Source: Anastrepha obliqua | Taxonomy: Eukaryota; Arthropoda; Insecta; Diptera; Tephritidae | NCBI RefSeq assembly: GCF_027943255.1 | Contig: NC_072893.1 | Coordinates: 43,856,001 to 43,920,000, forward strand | Reading direction: 5' to 3' | DNA length: 64,000 nt | Position numbers and translations under genes: made by a program | In this document: in pieces, positions 44,713 to 57,065 of the stretch | Position numbering within the stretch: position 1 is the first letter of the stretch | How the letters are laid out: each line of letters starts with the position of its first letter | Notes under the pieces: generated by a model | Told to the model about the DNA's origin: nothing | The model's input: only the letters and a program-made list of their open reading frames with translations | The model's database searches: none

Positions 44713-44884
44713 AAATGTCAGGTATGATTGTCAGGTACGCTTTGAAAGTGGTTAAGTGGTACAAAATTAGAGGCAGCCGAGGTAGTCATATGCCCGAAGT
44801 TAAGAACACTTTATGAATATTTTTGTAAAATCTTTCATTAGGTCATTTCATTTTGGTTCTTGTTGTTCGGTACAGTCGAATTAA

Positions 44885-45720
44885 AGCTAGGTTAGGTTAG
44901 GTTAGACTTGGCTGATCCTCCAGATCGCCCTTAGACCAGAAATTTACCCAAGTGTTAGTATGGAAAGTTCATCTTATATTTTCTCTTTGATACACAGTTT
45001 AGATAACTTAAGTAGGCTGCAAATTTTTTGATCTGCCACACTTTCTAATGTTGAAAATGATGCAGAACCTTAGCAGTTTATTTGTCTTCTGCTAAGTGCA
45101 GGGTAGTGGCCTACACGTACTCTGTTCTAGGGTTCCTCTCGCGTTGACTTCCTTACATATTGTGCACGTATCGTTCTGCACTAGCTTCAGTTTGGCCGCA
45201 TACGATGAAGTGAGACAGTGTCCCATCAGTATCCTCACTACACGTTTACACTCCTTCTTGGGAAGAGATAAAATATAGTTTGTAGACCTGACATTGGGCT
45301 TGCGTAGCATGATTTTCGCGATTCTGCATGAGCTATTTCTTTCCCACTCAGAATTCGCTTCTCGAATCATTGCTGCATCTACATATAGTCGTTGTTTGCA
45401 AAGAGATGGTTGTGTACCGCCCGTGCTAACTACTGGAAGATTAGCGCCTGCTTTGGTTAGCATATCCACTTTCTCGTTTCCTTCAATACCCTTGTGTCCA
45501 GTGGGAGCTTGTTTATTAGTTCCTAGTTCATCCATCTTTTTCCGACATTGTCGTACGCAGTGTGAGTTTGTCATTGCAGCTGTTATTGCCTTTATGGCTG
45601 CTTGGCTGTCAATGTAAAAGTTTATTTGAGAGTTCGGAAGAGTGTTCTCTCGGGCTAAAGTCTGCGGCTTTCGTTGTCTCAGCTTGGAACACACTGAAGT
45701 AGTCCGGGAATTTTCCAAAT
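44885..45720 (-). pseudogene. RNase H LINE with CCTAA tail
   Basis: The minus frame 45718-45092 is one of the longest here (208 codons). RNase H motifs are INFYIDSQAAIKAITAAM, then TGHKGIEGNEKVDMLTKAGA (His and last Asp), then ILSLPKKECKRVVRILMGHC and NDTCTICKEV. The His of the final H...C tail is missing, and the frame ends CRPLPCT. The 3' end has a tail of CCTAA units at 44887-44905. Same family as 2013-2645. Confidence 0.88.
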
Positions 45721-45849
45721 TGAAGCTATAATAATTTTCCGATATGATTTTTTCAACTCCATTTATTAAATTGAAACTGTCATAAAATAACTTTCAGTGT
45801 TACATTTAATTACAATTTGAAAAGATGACATGTGTAAGAACACCCACTG

Positions 45850-46095
45850 GAGTGCATTGCCTAAGACCTTAATTTTAAACCTTGTGGCAGAACAGTAGGC
45901 ATAAACGTTTTAAGTGTGCTTCGGACGTTGGTTTGGAGTGATAGGTTTGACGACCGATAATTTGGATGGTTATATGCTGATGTTGCCAATTTCTTCTTGC
46001 ACCTAGAGCACTCCCAAGATCACAATGAATTATGCCGTTGCAGACAAACCATGGCGCACAAAGGCAGCATTTTTGAGTGGAACCTCTCAATGATG
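45850..46095 (-). pseudogene. Jockey-clade LINE C-terminal scrap
   Basis: The minus strand reads APWFVCNGIIHCDLG and, in another frame, VQEEIGNISI, resembling the IHRDL...EEIxxxS end of Jockey-type ORF2. Strongly decayed. Confidence 0.4.
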
Positions 46096-47056
46096 ATAAA
46101 ATTTTATTTTGAAGCTAAGCCCCAGATTTTATTAAATAATGAACTTTATTTTAGAAAAATTAACGAATAATTTTAGTCTGAAAAATTTTGCGAATATTGT
46201 GGAAAGTTAGAAAAAAGTGCCTTCTTTATGTGAGCATTGGAAAAATTAATTTTTTTTTAATTTCAAACAAAAAATGTTACAATTTAAAAAGTAGCACCCG
46301 TTTATTTATAAAGTTTGTTGCTATAATCTCTTCTGTTTGACTTAAAGATTCTCTATCTCTGTCCTTTTTCGTTACTTCAGCAACTGCTTAGCTCTGCTAA
46401 GCCATTATTCTCTTTAGCCTTTTATTTACGTTTCTCTTTATTATCCTTTGATTGTCGCATTGTTATGTGTATGTACTTGTATATGTGAGTGTGTGTTGTT
46501 GGTTTCTTATTTGTATTTCCAACTCGTTTATAGTTAATCTATGTTTGTGGTTGGTTAATCAGTTAATCTGCACGGCAAATAGCTTGAATTATGCATGCAT
46601 TTGGAAGTCGTGTACAATCTTTGTCAACATTTCTTTCATCCACTTTACGAGTATTGCTTACGAGTTTGTATGGGATACACATACACCTGTGTTTACAGTA
46701 AAAGCAGCGCGGCATATTGCAAGGGTTTCGTAATTTGTTGATTCTTTATTTAGTTTTTATTTTTATTTTTATAGAAACATATTTCATACTACAAAAATAG
46801 CTTTTGCTCCTTTTTTATGTAGAAAAAATTCAAGAGACTGTCACAAAATAATTTGTCAAAAACCAATACGATTTCTGAACCACTTCCAAGTTACACTTTA
46901 TAATAATAAAACTCAATTGGCTGTAAAACTGTGTACCCAGAATTTTTTGGAAAAAATTGAAATTTTTGTTTTGCATATTTAGTCTATGAACCGATAATTT
47001 CGCATTGACTATTTAACAATTCCACTTAACCTTTGTGTTGCCACCCTGGTACCAAG
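46096..47056. other. No supported gene
   Basis: AT-rich anonymous sequence with no recognised feature. Confidence 0.5.
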
Positions 47057-47835
47057 GTAGATAGGTAGGTAGGTAAAATCGCAAGAATGCCACAGGCACG
47101 CTTCAAGCAGCACTTACGTGTCGTTTTGATACTTGTGCAAAGAAAAATTATTGGGAACAGAAAACCTTCTACAGCCATCCAGTGCTGTTGATGAAGTGGA
47201 GGAGAGAAACGGGATCTAGGCTGGAGAATTTCTTGAAGTCATCCCCAAAGGACACGCTAAGGAATCTCAAGCGCCTAGCCGCCAGAGTCGGACATTTGCA
47301 GAGAAAATGTTCAACAGTCTCTTTCCCTGTTGGATCCCCACAGCTTCTACAATAGGGGTTGTACGGAATTCCAAGCTTCTCCGCATGAGTACCGATCACC
47401 CAGTGACCAGTGAACACCGCAATGAGGTTGGAAAGTGAATGGCGGGGGATTCCCATCACCTTAAGCGTTCTGTTTCTATCGTATTGGGGCCATAGTGTTT
47501 TCGACAAGACATAGTGTTTCACGATGAGACAATTGTGTAGTTTCCTTTTAACAACGGACAAAGATAAGGGAAATGTTTCCTGCACGTTCGAGACGTTTAA
47601 GATCCTCCTTACAGGAGTTTACGAGAAGAGAACTGGAATACGGCGGCGACAGGGCACTGATCGCAGCTTGGCTATCGGAAAAAATATTATTGTCTCCCTC
47701 CCAACAGCGATCCCCAAGCATTTTGCATGCCTGCAGGATCGCGAAGACCTCTGTATGTAGAAGACCAAGAGTATTAAGATTTTTTTGCGTGGCAACACAA
47801 GGGTTGAACTAGAGCGTCCAATTAAAAATATTAGT
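47057..47835 (-). pseudogene. RNase H LINE with CTAC tail
   Basis: Minus strand: LHTEVFAILQACKMLGDRCW and NNIFSDSQAAISAL (RNase H), then after a break VMGIPRHSLSNLIAVFTGHW and YCRSCGDPTGKETVEHFLCK, CPTLAARRLRFL, SLLHFINSTGWL. The His/Asp part of RNase H is lost in the break. A tail of CTAC units lies at 47057-47075. The plus-strand fragment at 53636 is of the same family. Confidence 0.85.
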
Positions 47836-47845
47836 AAAAACTGTT

Positions 47846-48270
47846 TCAGGCAAAAAAAAACTCAAAATCGACAAATGTTGAGATCTCGTTAAAATCGCGA
47901 ATAGGTCTTCCAATAGGTGCATTACGGGCATAATTCCTTCTAGCATTACCTGCATAGAAAGGCAACGAAGCACGAAGATACCTCCGCGGAACTTGAAAAT
48001 TTATTCTTTCTAAAAGTGACTGACAGTCACTGCGAAAAATAAAAGTTGAAGGCAACACTGGACTTCTTTTATCGAGCGATTTCAAATTGAGCAGCGGTAA
48101 ACATGCAATGTACGAATGCATAGGATACGAGAAACTCAATGAACGGAAGGCAAATTTTAGAAACACCTTCTGCACGCGCTCTATCCTATCAATGAGGAAC
48201 TGGTGCGAAGGGAGTCAGATTTTTACAGCGTACGCCAGATACGAGCGATTAAAAAAAAGATGTAAAGCAG
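47846..48270 (-). pseudogene. Jockey-like RT C-terminus, copy 1
   Basis: The minus frame encodes IDRIERVQKVFLKFAFRSLS, PLLNLKSLDKRSPVLPSTFI and NARRNYARNAPIGRPIRDFN, the thumb and C-terminal region of an RT group common in insects (pattern RIERVQK...TNYGxNxPLxR). Two further copies of the type lie at 50890-51435 and 52431-52590. Confidence 0.75.
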
Positions 48271-48274
48271 TTTT

Positions 48275-48720
48275 ATGATGTTCGAATCGGAAAATTGAGT
48301 GCTATTACACCGCACAAAACCAAGCCTTCCTTATGCCTATGAAATACCAAAATTAATATGACAAAAATAACGACAAGATCCTTAAATTCCTGAAGGGATT
48401 GCGAGATACCTCCAAAGAAGCTGTACTGAGTTTTTAATAAGTTGCGCGAATTTAGAAAAGAGTTTCCCTCTATGCCACTGTGACCGGGAACCCAAATGAG
48501 TCTGATATCGAAGTATTCGGATGCAATCGAGAGAGAAGCCAGACATTCCACGACCAATCTCGAACGCGCAAACAACGAGCCGAAGGCCTTAATTGCCGCT
48601 TGGCTGTCGAAGTAAATATTTACTTCCTTAACGGTAATTACCGAAGTGAGCAACCAATCCACTGCTTTCTTAATTGCGGCTACCTCCGCTTGGAAAACGC
48701 TACAGTGGTTCGGAAGCCTG
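48275..48720 (-). pseudogene. RNase H domain of a LINE
   Basis: The minus frame 48662-48273, extended upstream by VFQAEVAAIKKAVDWLLTS, encodes VNIYFDSQAAIKAFGSLFAR and RLIWVPGHSGIEGN. The Glu of AEV, the Asp of DSQ and the His of PGH are all present; the last Asp (NExAD) is lost where the frame diverges. Confidence 0.88.
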
Positions 48721-48904
48721 AATTTGAGCTTGATTTAGAGCGCCTCACGGAAAACTCCCCACCGACCCTCCTGTCTAACCATTGTGAACATATTTGCCAT
48801 GCCTTGCCCCTGTAGACATCGCAGGTAAAACTATCAAAACTGAGGAGCTCGGGTTGTCGGTTCGACCTCACTTACGGACACCACTCAAGTATCCTTAGAA
48901 AGTT

Positions 48905-49440
48905 TATGTTCTTCCCCCTGTCGACGAATCAGTGTGCACTCTCGCTTAGTGTCAAGAAAGTAAATATTTACTCCGATAGTTCAGCGGCAATTGGAGCCCT
49001 CAGCTCAATAATGGAAATAGGGAATGTCTGGCTTCACTTTCTATCGTATCCATATACTTGGCACAAGATGACATCGCGGGAAACTCTGAAGCGATTGAGT
49101 TAGCCAGACAAGGGAACTGTGAGGTAATTTCCCAATGAAAAGAAAGGATTGGGATCGCCTTGAGCATCTGCGGTCTGATACCGGAAAGATGGCCTTCGCG
49201 CCGACTCAGTGCACAAACTGTTAAGGTCGTGAAATCCTGCTGGCCACGTGTGAATCGGAGGTGTTCGAGGTATCTGCTGAAGTTGGAGAATGAGGTGAAA
49301 TCATTTAAACACGTTCTCCTTAGCTGCTTAGGTATCTTGGTTCTCACTTCTTTGTTATGCCTGCTTATATAGCAGGCCTCGATATTAAAAATTCCATGAA
49401 CTTCATGAGCAGTCAAAAGCGGTTAATACAACCCAGTCAC
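48905..49440 (+). pseudogene. RNase H LINE, plus strand, 3' part
   Basis: VNIYSDSSAAIGALSS followed in another frame by DDIAGNSEAIELARQGN (RNase H; the catalytic His is gone), then LENEVKSFKHVLLSCLGIL, a degraded Cys/His tail. The 3' region resembles the fragment at 57650-58070 (both read NF.SS near the end). Confidence 0.7.
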
Positions 49441-50659
49441 TTATACTCAGTCTCCTCCTTCATTTGAACCTACTGCTAAAATATAGTACATATGTATAAT
49501 ATAAAAAATGCAATTTTGCTAACGAATCGTTTGAATAAAAATATATATACTTTTAATACCTTTAATACCTATATGCTTTTATTTTGGTATAAGCCAAATA
49601 CCATAAATGTCATATTTTATTTTAATTTTTTTTAAATTTGCTCAACATTGAAAATATATGTGAAAATGTCTGCATCCTTTAAACGCATAAAAAAGTAATA
49701 ATAATAAGAATAAAGAAATTTTTATTTAGTGATTAAATCTCGTACTCACTACTGGGATTGCATTGTTCAATTTCAATGATTTCACTTTGTATCGCAAAAA
49801 AGTCAACCTCACCAATAAAAATATTTATACAAAATATTTAATTAAGTCATTATCATAACAAAAAAAAAAAAAAACAAAAACAAATAAACATGATTAAACC
49901 TATGAGAATGCCGTTTGCAAAACAAAGCTGACAAATAGAGAAGGAAAAAAGAAGGAATGAATACTCCTAGTAAAGCAGAAAAAGTTTGTATATAAACAAA
50001 TTGAAAAAGAATTATAAACATACAAACAAAAAGCATTTAATAAAAAGACAATTAATTATAATAAAGCATAAGGGCACGTTCACAGTTTGTACACTTAAAC
50101 TTAATTATTTCGCTTTTATTAAATGCTGCTGTGGGACTGTGAAAGTATGTTGCTTATGTGTGGGTTAATTAAATGTTTAATTCTCCCTAGCGCAGAAATG
50201 CACTACTCAACATATGCGAGTAAGCGAGTTACATTTCTCCACTCCCTTTGAATCCCCATGAAAGAAGAAATTACACTTCAGTGTGACCGGAAAACAAGTG
50301 CTACTACGAAGAATGTCACGCAGCGGCTTATATGACTGGAAAATTTCAATTTCCTATAAGAAAAAAGGCAGTCATCTGGTAACTGCATGTTTCACTTATG
50401 GAAAAAGCACTTATTCGAGCTACCGAATGCTAACTGTGAAGGCAATGAAGATATCGATCGCACGATTGGTTGCTGATGGGAATGAAGTTCGATTGTTCGA
50501 CTATGAAAAAATGCCAGCAACAGCAACATCGCTAAAGAAAAGTGAAGCTGCAAGAGCCGATGGATTCAGCTTCTATTACTGTTAAAACAACAACAGCGGA
50601 TTGAGCTATCAGTTTAGCTATTTATTTATTTAATTAATTAATACTGGTTTGCCCATATT
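49441..50659. other. AT-rich region with one unrecognised ORF
   Basis: The ORF at 50283-50585 (plus, 100 codons, starting MTGKQVLLRRMSRSGLYDWK, ending DGFSFYYC) has balanced composition and lies in slightly GC-richer DNA. I do not recognise it. The rest is A/T-rich with a poly(A) tract at 49861. Confidence 0.3.
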
Positions 50660-50885
50660 CGACGGACCCATGTGCTTTTTTTTTAATCACAGAAAAACAC
50701 TATTTTTTTGATGTTGACGATAATAATCATTTTATTTGGTTCAAGTAGATTTGTTGACATCACTTTTTGAATATGATATCTCTCAAATGGCCGCCTTGAG
50801 CCTGTACGGCGTATTGTGCCCGTTTTGCAGCATTTTCCATAGTTTTAGCTAACATTTCGGCTGGAATAGCGGCTGAGTGAAAGAA
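50660..50885 (-). pseudogene. Mariner/Tc1-type transposase C-terminus
   Basis: The minus strand encodes MLAKTMENAAKRAQYAVQAQ and GGHLRDIIFKK, the closing residues of mariner-like transposases, then a stop. No catalytic residues survive. Confidence 0.6.
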
Positions 50886-50889
50886 AAAG

Positions 50890-51435
50890 ATAACATTTCT
50901 TAAAATTTACAGAGGAAGATTATTAGATAATACTAAGAATTTAGTTCAACAATTCATTTAGAACCAATTTGAATTGATTCTTTGTGGAGGAAAAGTCCAG
51001 GCCAGTATGATTTGAAAGCGAATTAAAATCACCCAGAGTTCTAAAAATCGGAGTATTGGAAGCATAATTAGTTCTTACCATCCCTAACACGAAAAAATCA
51101 TGATTCCGTAAACTTCACTGAGGAATATTGAAACTGATTTTCTCGAGTAGCGATTAGGAGTCAATAACCCCATTTATCAAATCGAAAAGGAATGTAATGG
51201 AGAGAATAGTCCTTCTAATATCTAGTAATTTTAGATTTATCAGCAAGCACAGACTCCTATAGGATGGAATTGGATCAGTGAAATTTAAAGAACGCAAGCG
51301 CATAAGCTTTCTGGACAAGTTCAAGCCTACTAGTATGACAAGCATAATATGGTCTCCAAATAAAGACGGCGTATTTCAACTTCGAACGCACCAGAGACGT
51401 ATATGTGGGGACATCACAACTTAAGCTTATTAAAT
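50890..51435 (-). pseudogene. Jockey-like RT C-terminus, copy 2 (distal part)
   Basis: The minus strand reads YTSLVRSKLKYAVFIWRPYY, ALRSLNFTDPIPSY, INLKLLDIRRTILSITFLFD and RTNYASNTPIFRTLGDFNSL. It continues the element whose upstream part is at 52431-52590, with a gypsy fragment between. Confidence 0.78.
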
Positions 51436-51518
51436 TCTTAATAATTATCCTTTAATTTGTTCATATACTTTTATTCATTCTTAATACTTTGAAATGCAAC
51501 CATGTGTGACTTTTCATT

Positions 51519-52430
51519 TCAAAAGGGTTGGAGTTCGTCATCGTTCGCTTGGTGATCGGCTAGATCATCGTAATTAATCGGTTCCGCTGTTATGGACTCT
51601 ATGCGCGATAGGAAGTCTGCCGTAATGTTTTGTTGACCAGGAACATGCCGAATGTCCGTTGTAATTTGTGCGATAAAGTCTAATTGAGGAGCTTGACGAT
51701 CGGAGGCGTTTTCGAAGCGCTGCCCCCCAAGCATAAATTAGCGGCTTATGGTCGGTGCAATCTCGTCCTTCTAGCATAAAACGAAAGTGGCGTATTGCAC
51801 GGAACATCGCAGTAAGTTCTCTATCGTAAGTGCTGTATCGTTGTTCAGCCTTTGAAAATGATCGTTGGAAGAAATCTAATGGTTGAAGCGTGTTGTTGAC
51901 AACCTGGAGTAGAGCAGCACCACTGGCATTGTCCGAAGCACCAACCGATAAAGAAAGTGTCGCGTTAGGCATCGGATGAGTAAGTAAGCTGCACTTTGCA
52001 AGGCTTTCCTTGCATGCTTCGAAATGGCGAATGTTTTCATCAGACCAAGCTAGCACTGTTTTATCGTTGCGTATGTTCCCAGAGACCATCTTTAACAATG
52101 GCGCTTGATGAATCAGTGGTTGAGACAAGAACGGTCTATAAAAGTTAACCATAGCGAGGAAACGTTTCAGGTCTTTAGCTAATGTAGGCAGCTTATTTTT
52201 TGTAATTGCCTCCACACGGCTTGGGATCGGCGTTATATCATCTCTTTTGATAAGATGGCCAAGTTCTGTTACACCAAGAACTGACTTTGCAACGTTTATG
52301 GTAAGTTTGTGCTCACGCAAGCGTTGAAAAACCAAATGCAGATCTTTACGATGATCCTCTTGAGAACATGAAGCTACACAGGTGTCATCCAAATAGATGA
52401 AAATGTTATCAATGCTATGCAACAACTTTA
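51519..52430 (-). pseudogene. Ty3/gypsy pol fragment (RT-RNase H)
   Basis: Minus frame: NIFIYLDDTCVAS (YLDD catalytic box), DLHLVFQRLREHKLTINVAK, then AMVNFYRPFLSQPLI, LAWSDENIRHFEACKESLAK, and RNase H with GASDNASGAALLQVV and AEQRYSTYDRELTAMFRAIR, HFRFMLEGRDCTDHKPLIYA. A frameshift near 51725 leads to QLDFIAQITTDIRHVPGQQN and ADFLSRIE. The order and motifs fit the CsRn1-like branch of gypsy elements. No LTR, integrase or gag seen, so it is a stray internal fragment. Confidence 0.9.
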
Positions 52431-52590
52431 AAGTATATGGATCAACAAAGTCCGCAATAAAACGTCAAATAAACGCAAGTACGGAATAAGACTTTGAAAT
52501 GATGTGACTTAAATGTTTTTGAAAAGAGAATTTAGAATCAAATACCACACCAAGATCAGTCATTTCACTTCGATTGGATAAACTAGAACC
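52431..52590 (-). pseudogene. Jockey-like RT, copy 2 (proximal part)
   Basis: The minus strand encodes TDLGVVFDSKFSFQKHLSHI and ISKSYSVLAFI, then RFIADFVDPYTLKLL, the RT segment that should precede YTSLVRSKL. The latter resumes at 51435 beyond the gypsy fragment. Confidence 0.7.
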
Positions 52591-53635
52591 AAAAATTTAG
52601 TAGGAAGTGGGTATAAGAGAAACAAGGCAGTGAGTACCTTATCGCTGTTTCAACATACGAAGGATGCTGATTAGATGCAACGTATCCCATAAGATATAAT
52701 GCGAATAGGGGCCATCGCAGACCTCGCGCAATCGCAGAGTTATGGCATAAGGTTTATTTATTCGATATCTTTGTAGTGGAAACAATATAAAATCAGAAGA
52801 GAATAAAAAGAAAGAGCTCGACCTTATTTTTAATGAAAATTTGTATGCAAAAAAATACACATTTACAAAATAGAAATAAAAATATATTAGTAAAAATAAA
52901 AATAATAAAAAAAAAATGTAAATAAAAATATAATTTTTATTACTTTTATTTACTAAACTCAAAATAAGCTAAAAGCTTAATATAATATCCATGAGCAAGC
53001 CTTAAAGCCATCGATTCGTAGCTGCAATAATTATTCCGCATGTCCTGATTTGAGATGAGATTTGAGGCTATAAATTGGATTCATTAACTGCTTTACAGCA
53101 TACGGTCGAACGAATAGCCCCACATGGCTTGGAATTTAAGTCCGTTCTGCTTAACTTTCCTGCAAGGCAATACTATCATTTGCACCTTTTCATCACTAAA
53201 TTTACATACTTAAAATTGCTTACAAGATGCTATTGAGCGTCTTACATGTAAGCTTAAAACCCAATTAGCTTTAGGTCCAGTAAACCTACAATTAACAAAA
53301 TATTTGCAGTACACAAAATCTCGGAAAAGAGTTGATTGAAAAATACCATGCAATTTTGGCAGCACACGAATGAAGGATCTACCCTCCTTATGCATGAAAT
53401 TCTCAATCAAAGACTTCACTTGAAATACAAAAATACGTGCGTCAATTCGGGGTTTACAGTTTTTACAATTACGTACAAATTTATTACCACACAATGCGTT
53501 TAGTCTAGTTTGTCATAAAGCGTTTCTATATAGTAGCTTTGAATCGGGTTGTTAAACTAGTTGGTTTGGGATCAATAATGGTAGAAAATTAACAGCAAAA
53601 TTCAAATTAAATTTTTTAAAAACATATTACAGGCC
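52591..53635. other. No supported gene
   Basis: AT-rich; A/T-rich low complexity at 52855-52935. The minus ORF 53494-53210 is unrecognised. Confidence 0.5.
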
Positions 53636-53917
53636 ACAAAAAGCTGTGAGGACCTTTCAGAGAAGCAAACTGTTGAGCATTTTCTCTGTAAATGTCCGAG
53701 TTTGGCAGTTAGACGATTAGGGTCACTGGGTGCGTATTTCTCCGACAGCCTGAGGTAGTGCTCCAACTTAAATACCATCAATCTTCCTCACTACACATGA
53801 CTGGCTGTAGATATCTGCCTGTTGGAGGTTTCATAATGCTATCAAAACGGCGCTTTAGTGCTACTTGGAGAGTCACAGACTGGTACTTCAGCCAATTCAC
53901 CTACCTACCTATTACAG
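53636..53917 (+). pseudogene. RNase H LINE tail with CTAC-type tail
   Basis: Encodes SCEDLSEKQTVEHFLCKCPS and LAVRRLGSLGAYFSDSLR, the Cys/His tail seen at 47169-47585. Ends with CACCTACCTACCTATT, the same simple-sequence tail. Confidence 0.8.
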
Positions 53918-55008
53918 GCCTGGAATAGCATATACCTTGCATGATTCAGCCGGATTCGGGTTTTAAAACGCCGATTTCCTAATGTTCAGCTTTGTACCCT
54001 TTTACAGCTATTTAAAAATTGATTATCATTAATAACTTTTAAACAAGTTTGTAATAAATACGTTTATTCTAAACCAGTTGCTAACTAGTTGCATTGAAAG
54101 GAGTTGTAAAACTAGTTGTAAAAATCCTCCAGATCAAAAATAGTTTTGATTAGTTCATAAAATTATTTTAGATTATAATACGCGCAATAAAAACTATATT
54201 TGGTCTGGCGAAAAGTAAAAAAAAAATTTGGGCAATAACTGGGCATATCTCATTTCGTTTGATATCGAAATTCATAATATAAAGCCAGTATAAATATTTA
54301 AAACCAGTTTTTGAAAACTTTCAAACTTGAATGCCGTTTAAAAACTTAACTGAGGAGAAAATGAATAACAGAATATGCGACAATTCTATATGAAATCTGA
54401 GGTTTCATGCGCAAATGGAATTTTTCGTAGATAACAAAAAATGTTGATTTCTGTACCACGATTTAATAGGTGCCTGACCTACTATAAATAGTTGTGAATT
54501 GCCTTCCTACCAATTTGCTTTACAGCTGAGGTATGTAGTTCGTTTTCTAATCACTTTCCTATGCTAGCAATGACCTATGAATTGTCAATTGTCAGCCAAA
54601 GTAATTGACGAACTAGTCAGCCTCTGCATCAGTGTTACATCAGTTAATGGCATAAAAACATCAAATAATTGACTCCATCACGCATACTTGCCTTCTTTAT
54701 TGGTAGTACTGCAGCAATATTTATTATGTATGCACTTCTTACTGATCTGTTTACAACTGGTGCAATTCTAGTCACTTCCGAACTAGTATGACTTCCGCCA
54801 AGAAATAACAGTTCATGAACCCGTATGCTGGGCTTTTCCTTGCTCGGTATGGAAGTATGCCTATGTTGATAAACATTCAAGCTGACACTTAAGTGAACAC
54901 CAAACAAATAGCAAATACTTTTATGTGACAGCAAAAATGACACAAGTCTAGACTCAAGAGCGTTCGTGTAGTGAAAACACAGCGTGAGCCCTAAAGCCGA
55001 AAAATTCA
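53918..55008. other. No supported gene
   Basis: AT-rich; unrecognised minus ORF 55009-54644. Confidence 0.5.
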
Positions 55009-55058
55009 TGGAAAATATGAAATCGCTCTACAGAAGCTTAGCCTGCTGTGCTATGTGG
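55009..55058 (+). CDS. Candidate first coding exon
   Basis: The ATG at 55009 opens MENMKSLYRSLACCAM and runs into a consensus donor (ATGTG|GTAAGTATG) after 16 codons plus two bases. The paired cysteines near the start could be a palmitoylation site. Short, so chance is possible. No matching downstream exon is seen within the window. Confidence 0.3.
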
Positions 55059-57065
55059 TAAGTATGCGTCACTAAGCAGGTACACATCCCGAAAGTGTAA
55101 GCGCGCACTTAAAGTAAAGCGCAGTGCCGCTTGTCATTTCGTTTGACTTTTCGAATTTTTGTGTTTGAATATGAAATTTTCGCAACGCACTCAAGTCAAG
55201 TGTGTTTTGACGGCGTTGTGATGCGCGTCATCAAAATGGCTGGAAATGAAATTAAGAGTACACATGTATGAGTGTACGTGGAAAAGGCCACACAAAAGAG
55301 ATGAGATAGATGAGAAGCAGCGGGTGAATGACGGCTTTTCGATATGGTTGTGGTGTTTTTTTGCTTGTTTGCTCGTGTTGTGGCGCGCCATATTCCAATT
55401 TCCATCTACAGATTTCTTTATAAGATTCCAATTTAAATTATTTGTACGCTTTGCGTTATTCGCTTACGGGCACTTTGGCCACTGCACTGGCACGCGCAAA
55501 TGCGTATGAGTCAATTCAATTCATCACAACACAAAAAGAAATCTGCGTAACATAACAAAACACTTGAATTGGATTTGCTGCTTTTTATAATTTCACTCTG
55601 ATTTTTATATTTTTTTTATTTTTCTTTCATGTGCGATTTCTGCGTATGCATGTTTTTGTGCATGTGTGCGTACAGTTAACGATTTTGAAATTAATAAACA
55701 ACGTACAAAGTCATTAATGAAAGGCGAGGGGGGGCGAGGGAAGAGAAGTGTATAGCAGCATTCAAAGTGATGCGCATGTTTGTCGGCATTTGTGCCCACA
55801 GCTGAAAGCCATCAGCCGGGAAAGTCATCACAGTTGAAAACAGACAAAGTCCCTGTTAGCAGAAGCAAAACAAAAAAAAACAATACAAAAAACATTAAAA
55901 AAAGGCAAAAATCCACCCCAGCGTAATTGTTGTAATAAACGTGGCATATGTGGCGCATAAGCCGACAGCAAGTCGCCAGTACCATCAGACACACACACAT
56001 GCAAGCACATCTTCAGCCAGCGCTCAACAACCGCAACCACCGCCACTCACCACCCCTAACTGTTAGGGCTATTGTCTGTCATCCCCTCTGCTTGTCATCA
56101 CCGTCACAGTGGCGGCGGCAGCAGTCACCGCCTTCTCACTTTCATGGAATTCAATGCCTCAGTGGCAATAAATTGGTGGTGCTGTTGCTTCTGCTGCGTT
56201 CTCATGTCTGACAAGAGGCCAAAATGGCATGACAGCAGGTCACAAAAAAAAGTAAAAGATACCATTGGGAAGTCGGTGGTGGTGGTGGGTGTGCTTTGCA
56301 GTTGATGCCGATGGTGATGGTGGTGGGTGCACTTGTTTTGGCCGCGTCACAAATTTGTTAAGTTATTTACTTCGATTTCATTACATTTCATTTCAGTAGT
56401 TCTCACACCCTTGATGAAATTCTTTGTGGACGTAACCATTACTCCCACAAATGACTGGCTATTGAGAGCTGAAATTATGATTTACTTGGTTGGGCGATTG
56501 ACGCAGTGGATGAAATTTCAATGGGGGTTGCTGCTGTGGAAATGTGAAAGTGGCAATGGGAGGCCAGACAATGCAGACAAAACGCTGGCAATGTGCAGTA
56601 AAAATAGGGTTTTCTTTATTAAGTACATTTCTAAAAGCCTATAAAGGAACATATGCTCAGTTTTCTGGCAAATACGAGCTGATTTCCTTCCCTGCTGCTA
56701 AAAACAACAAAACATACAAAGGCTTCTGTTAGAAGAAGTATTTCAGAAATATTTAAAGAGCTCCTAAACGCGATGAGCAAAAAATCGAAAGCGTAGTAAA
56801 GAATATCTAGAAATGCGCAAAAGTTGCGTTTGGATGCGAGTCCAGACAAGACGAACTTAGCAATCTTTACACAGAAGTACAAGATTCCAATTTGGACCCG
56901 GTCCCTAAAATAGGAATTCACACGCTTGCCCGTAATCATTCACAAGCATCCATGGGCGTCAATCTAGGCACTAAGTTGAATTGAATATTCAAAGTATTGT
57001 AAAGGGTTAGCAAAAAGCCACTTTTCTGCAGAAAAACCTCTATACGGCTCTATGGTATATTAGTA
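55059..57065. other. No supported gene
   Basis: GC rises at 55930-56330, where GGT/GTG-rich (GGTGGT) and GCGGCGGCAG repeats occur. ORFs there are translations of the repeats. Confidence 0.5.

Noticed and set aside
55948..56305. His/Pro-rich and Ser-rich ORFs in the GC-richer segment
   Set aside because: Overlapping frames on both strands driven by GGT and GCG repeats, without splice structure or domains.
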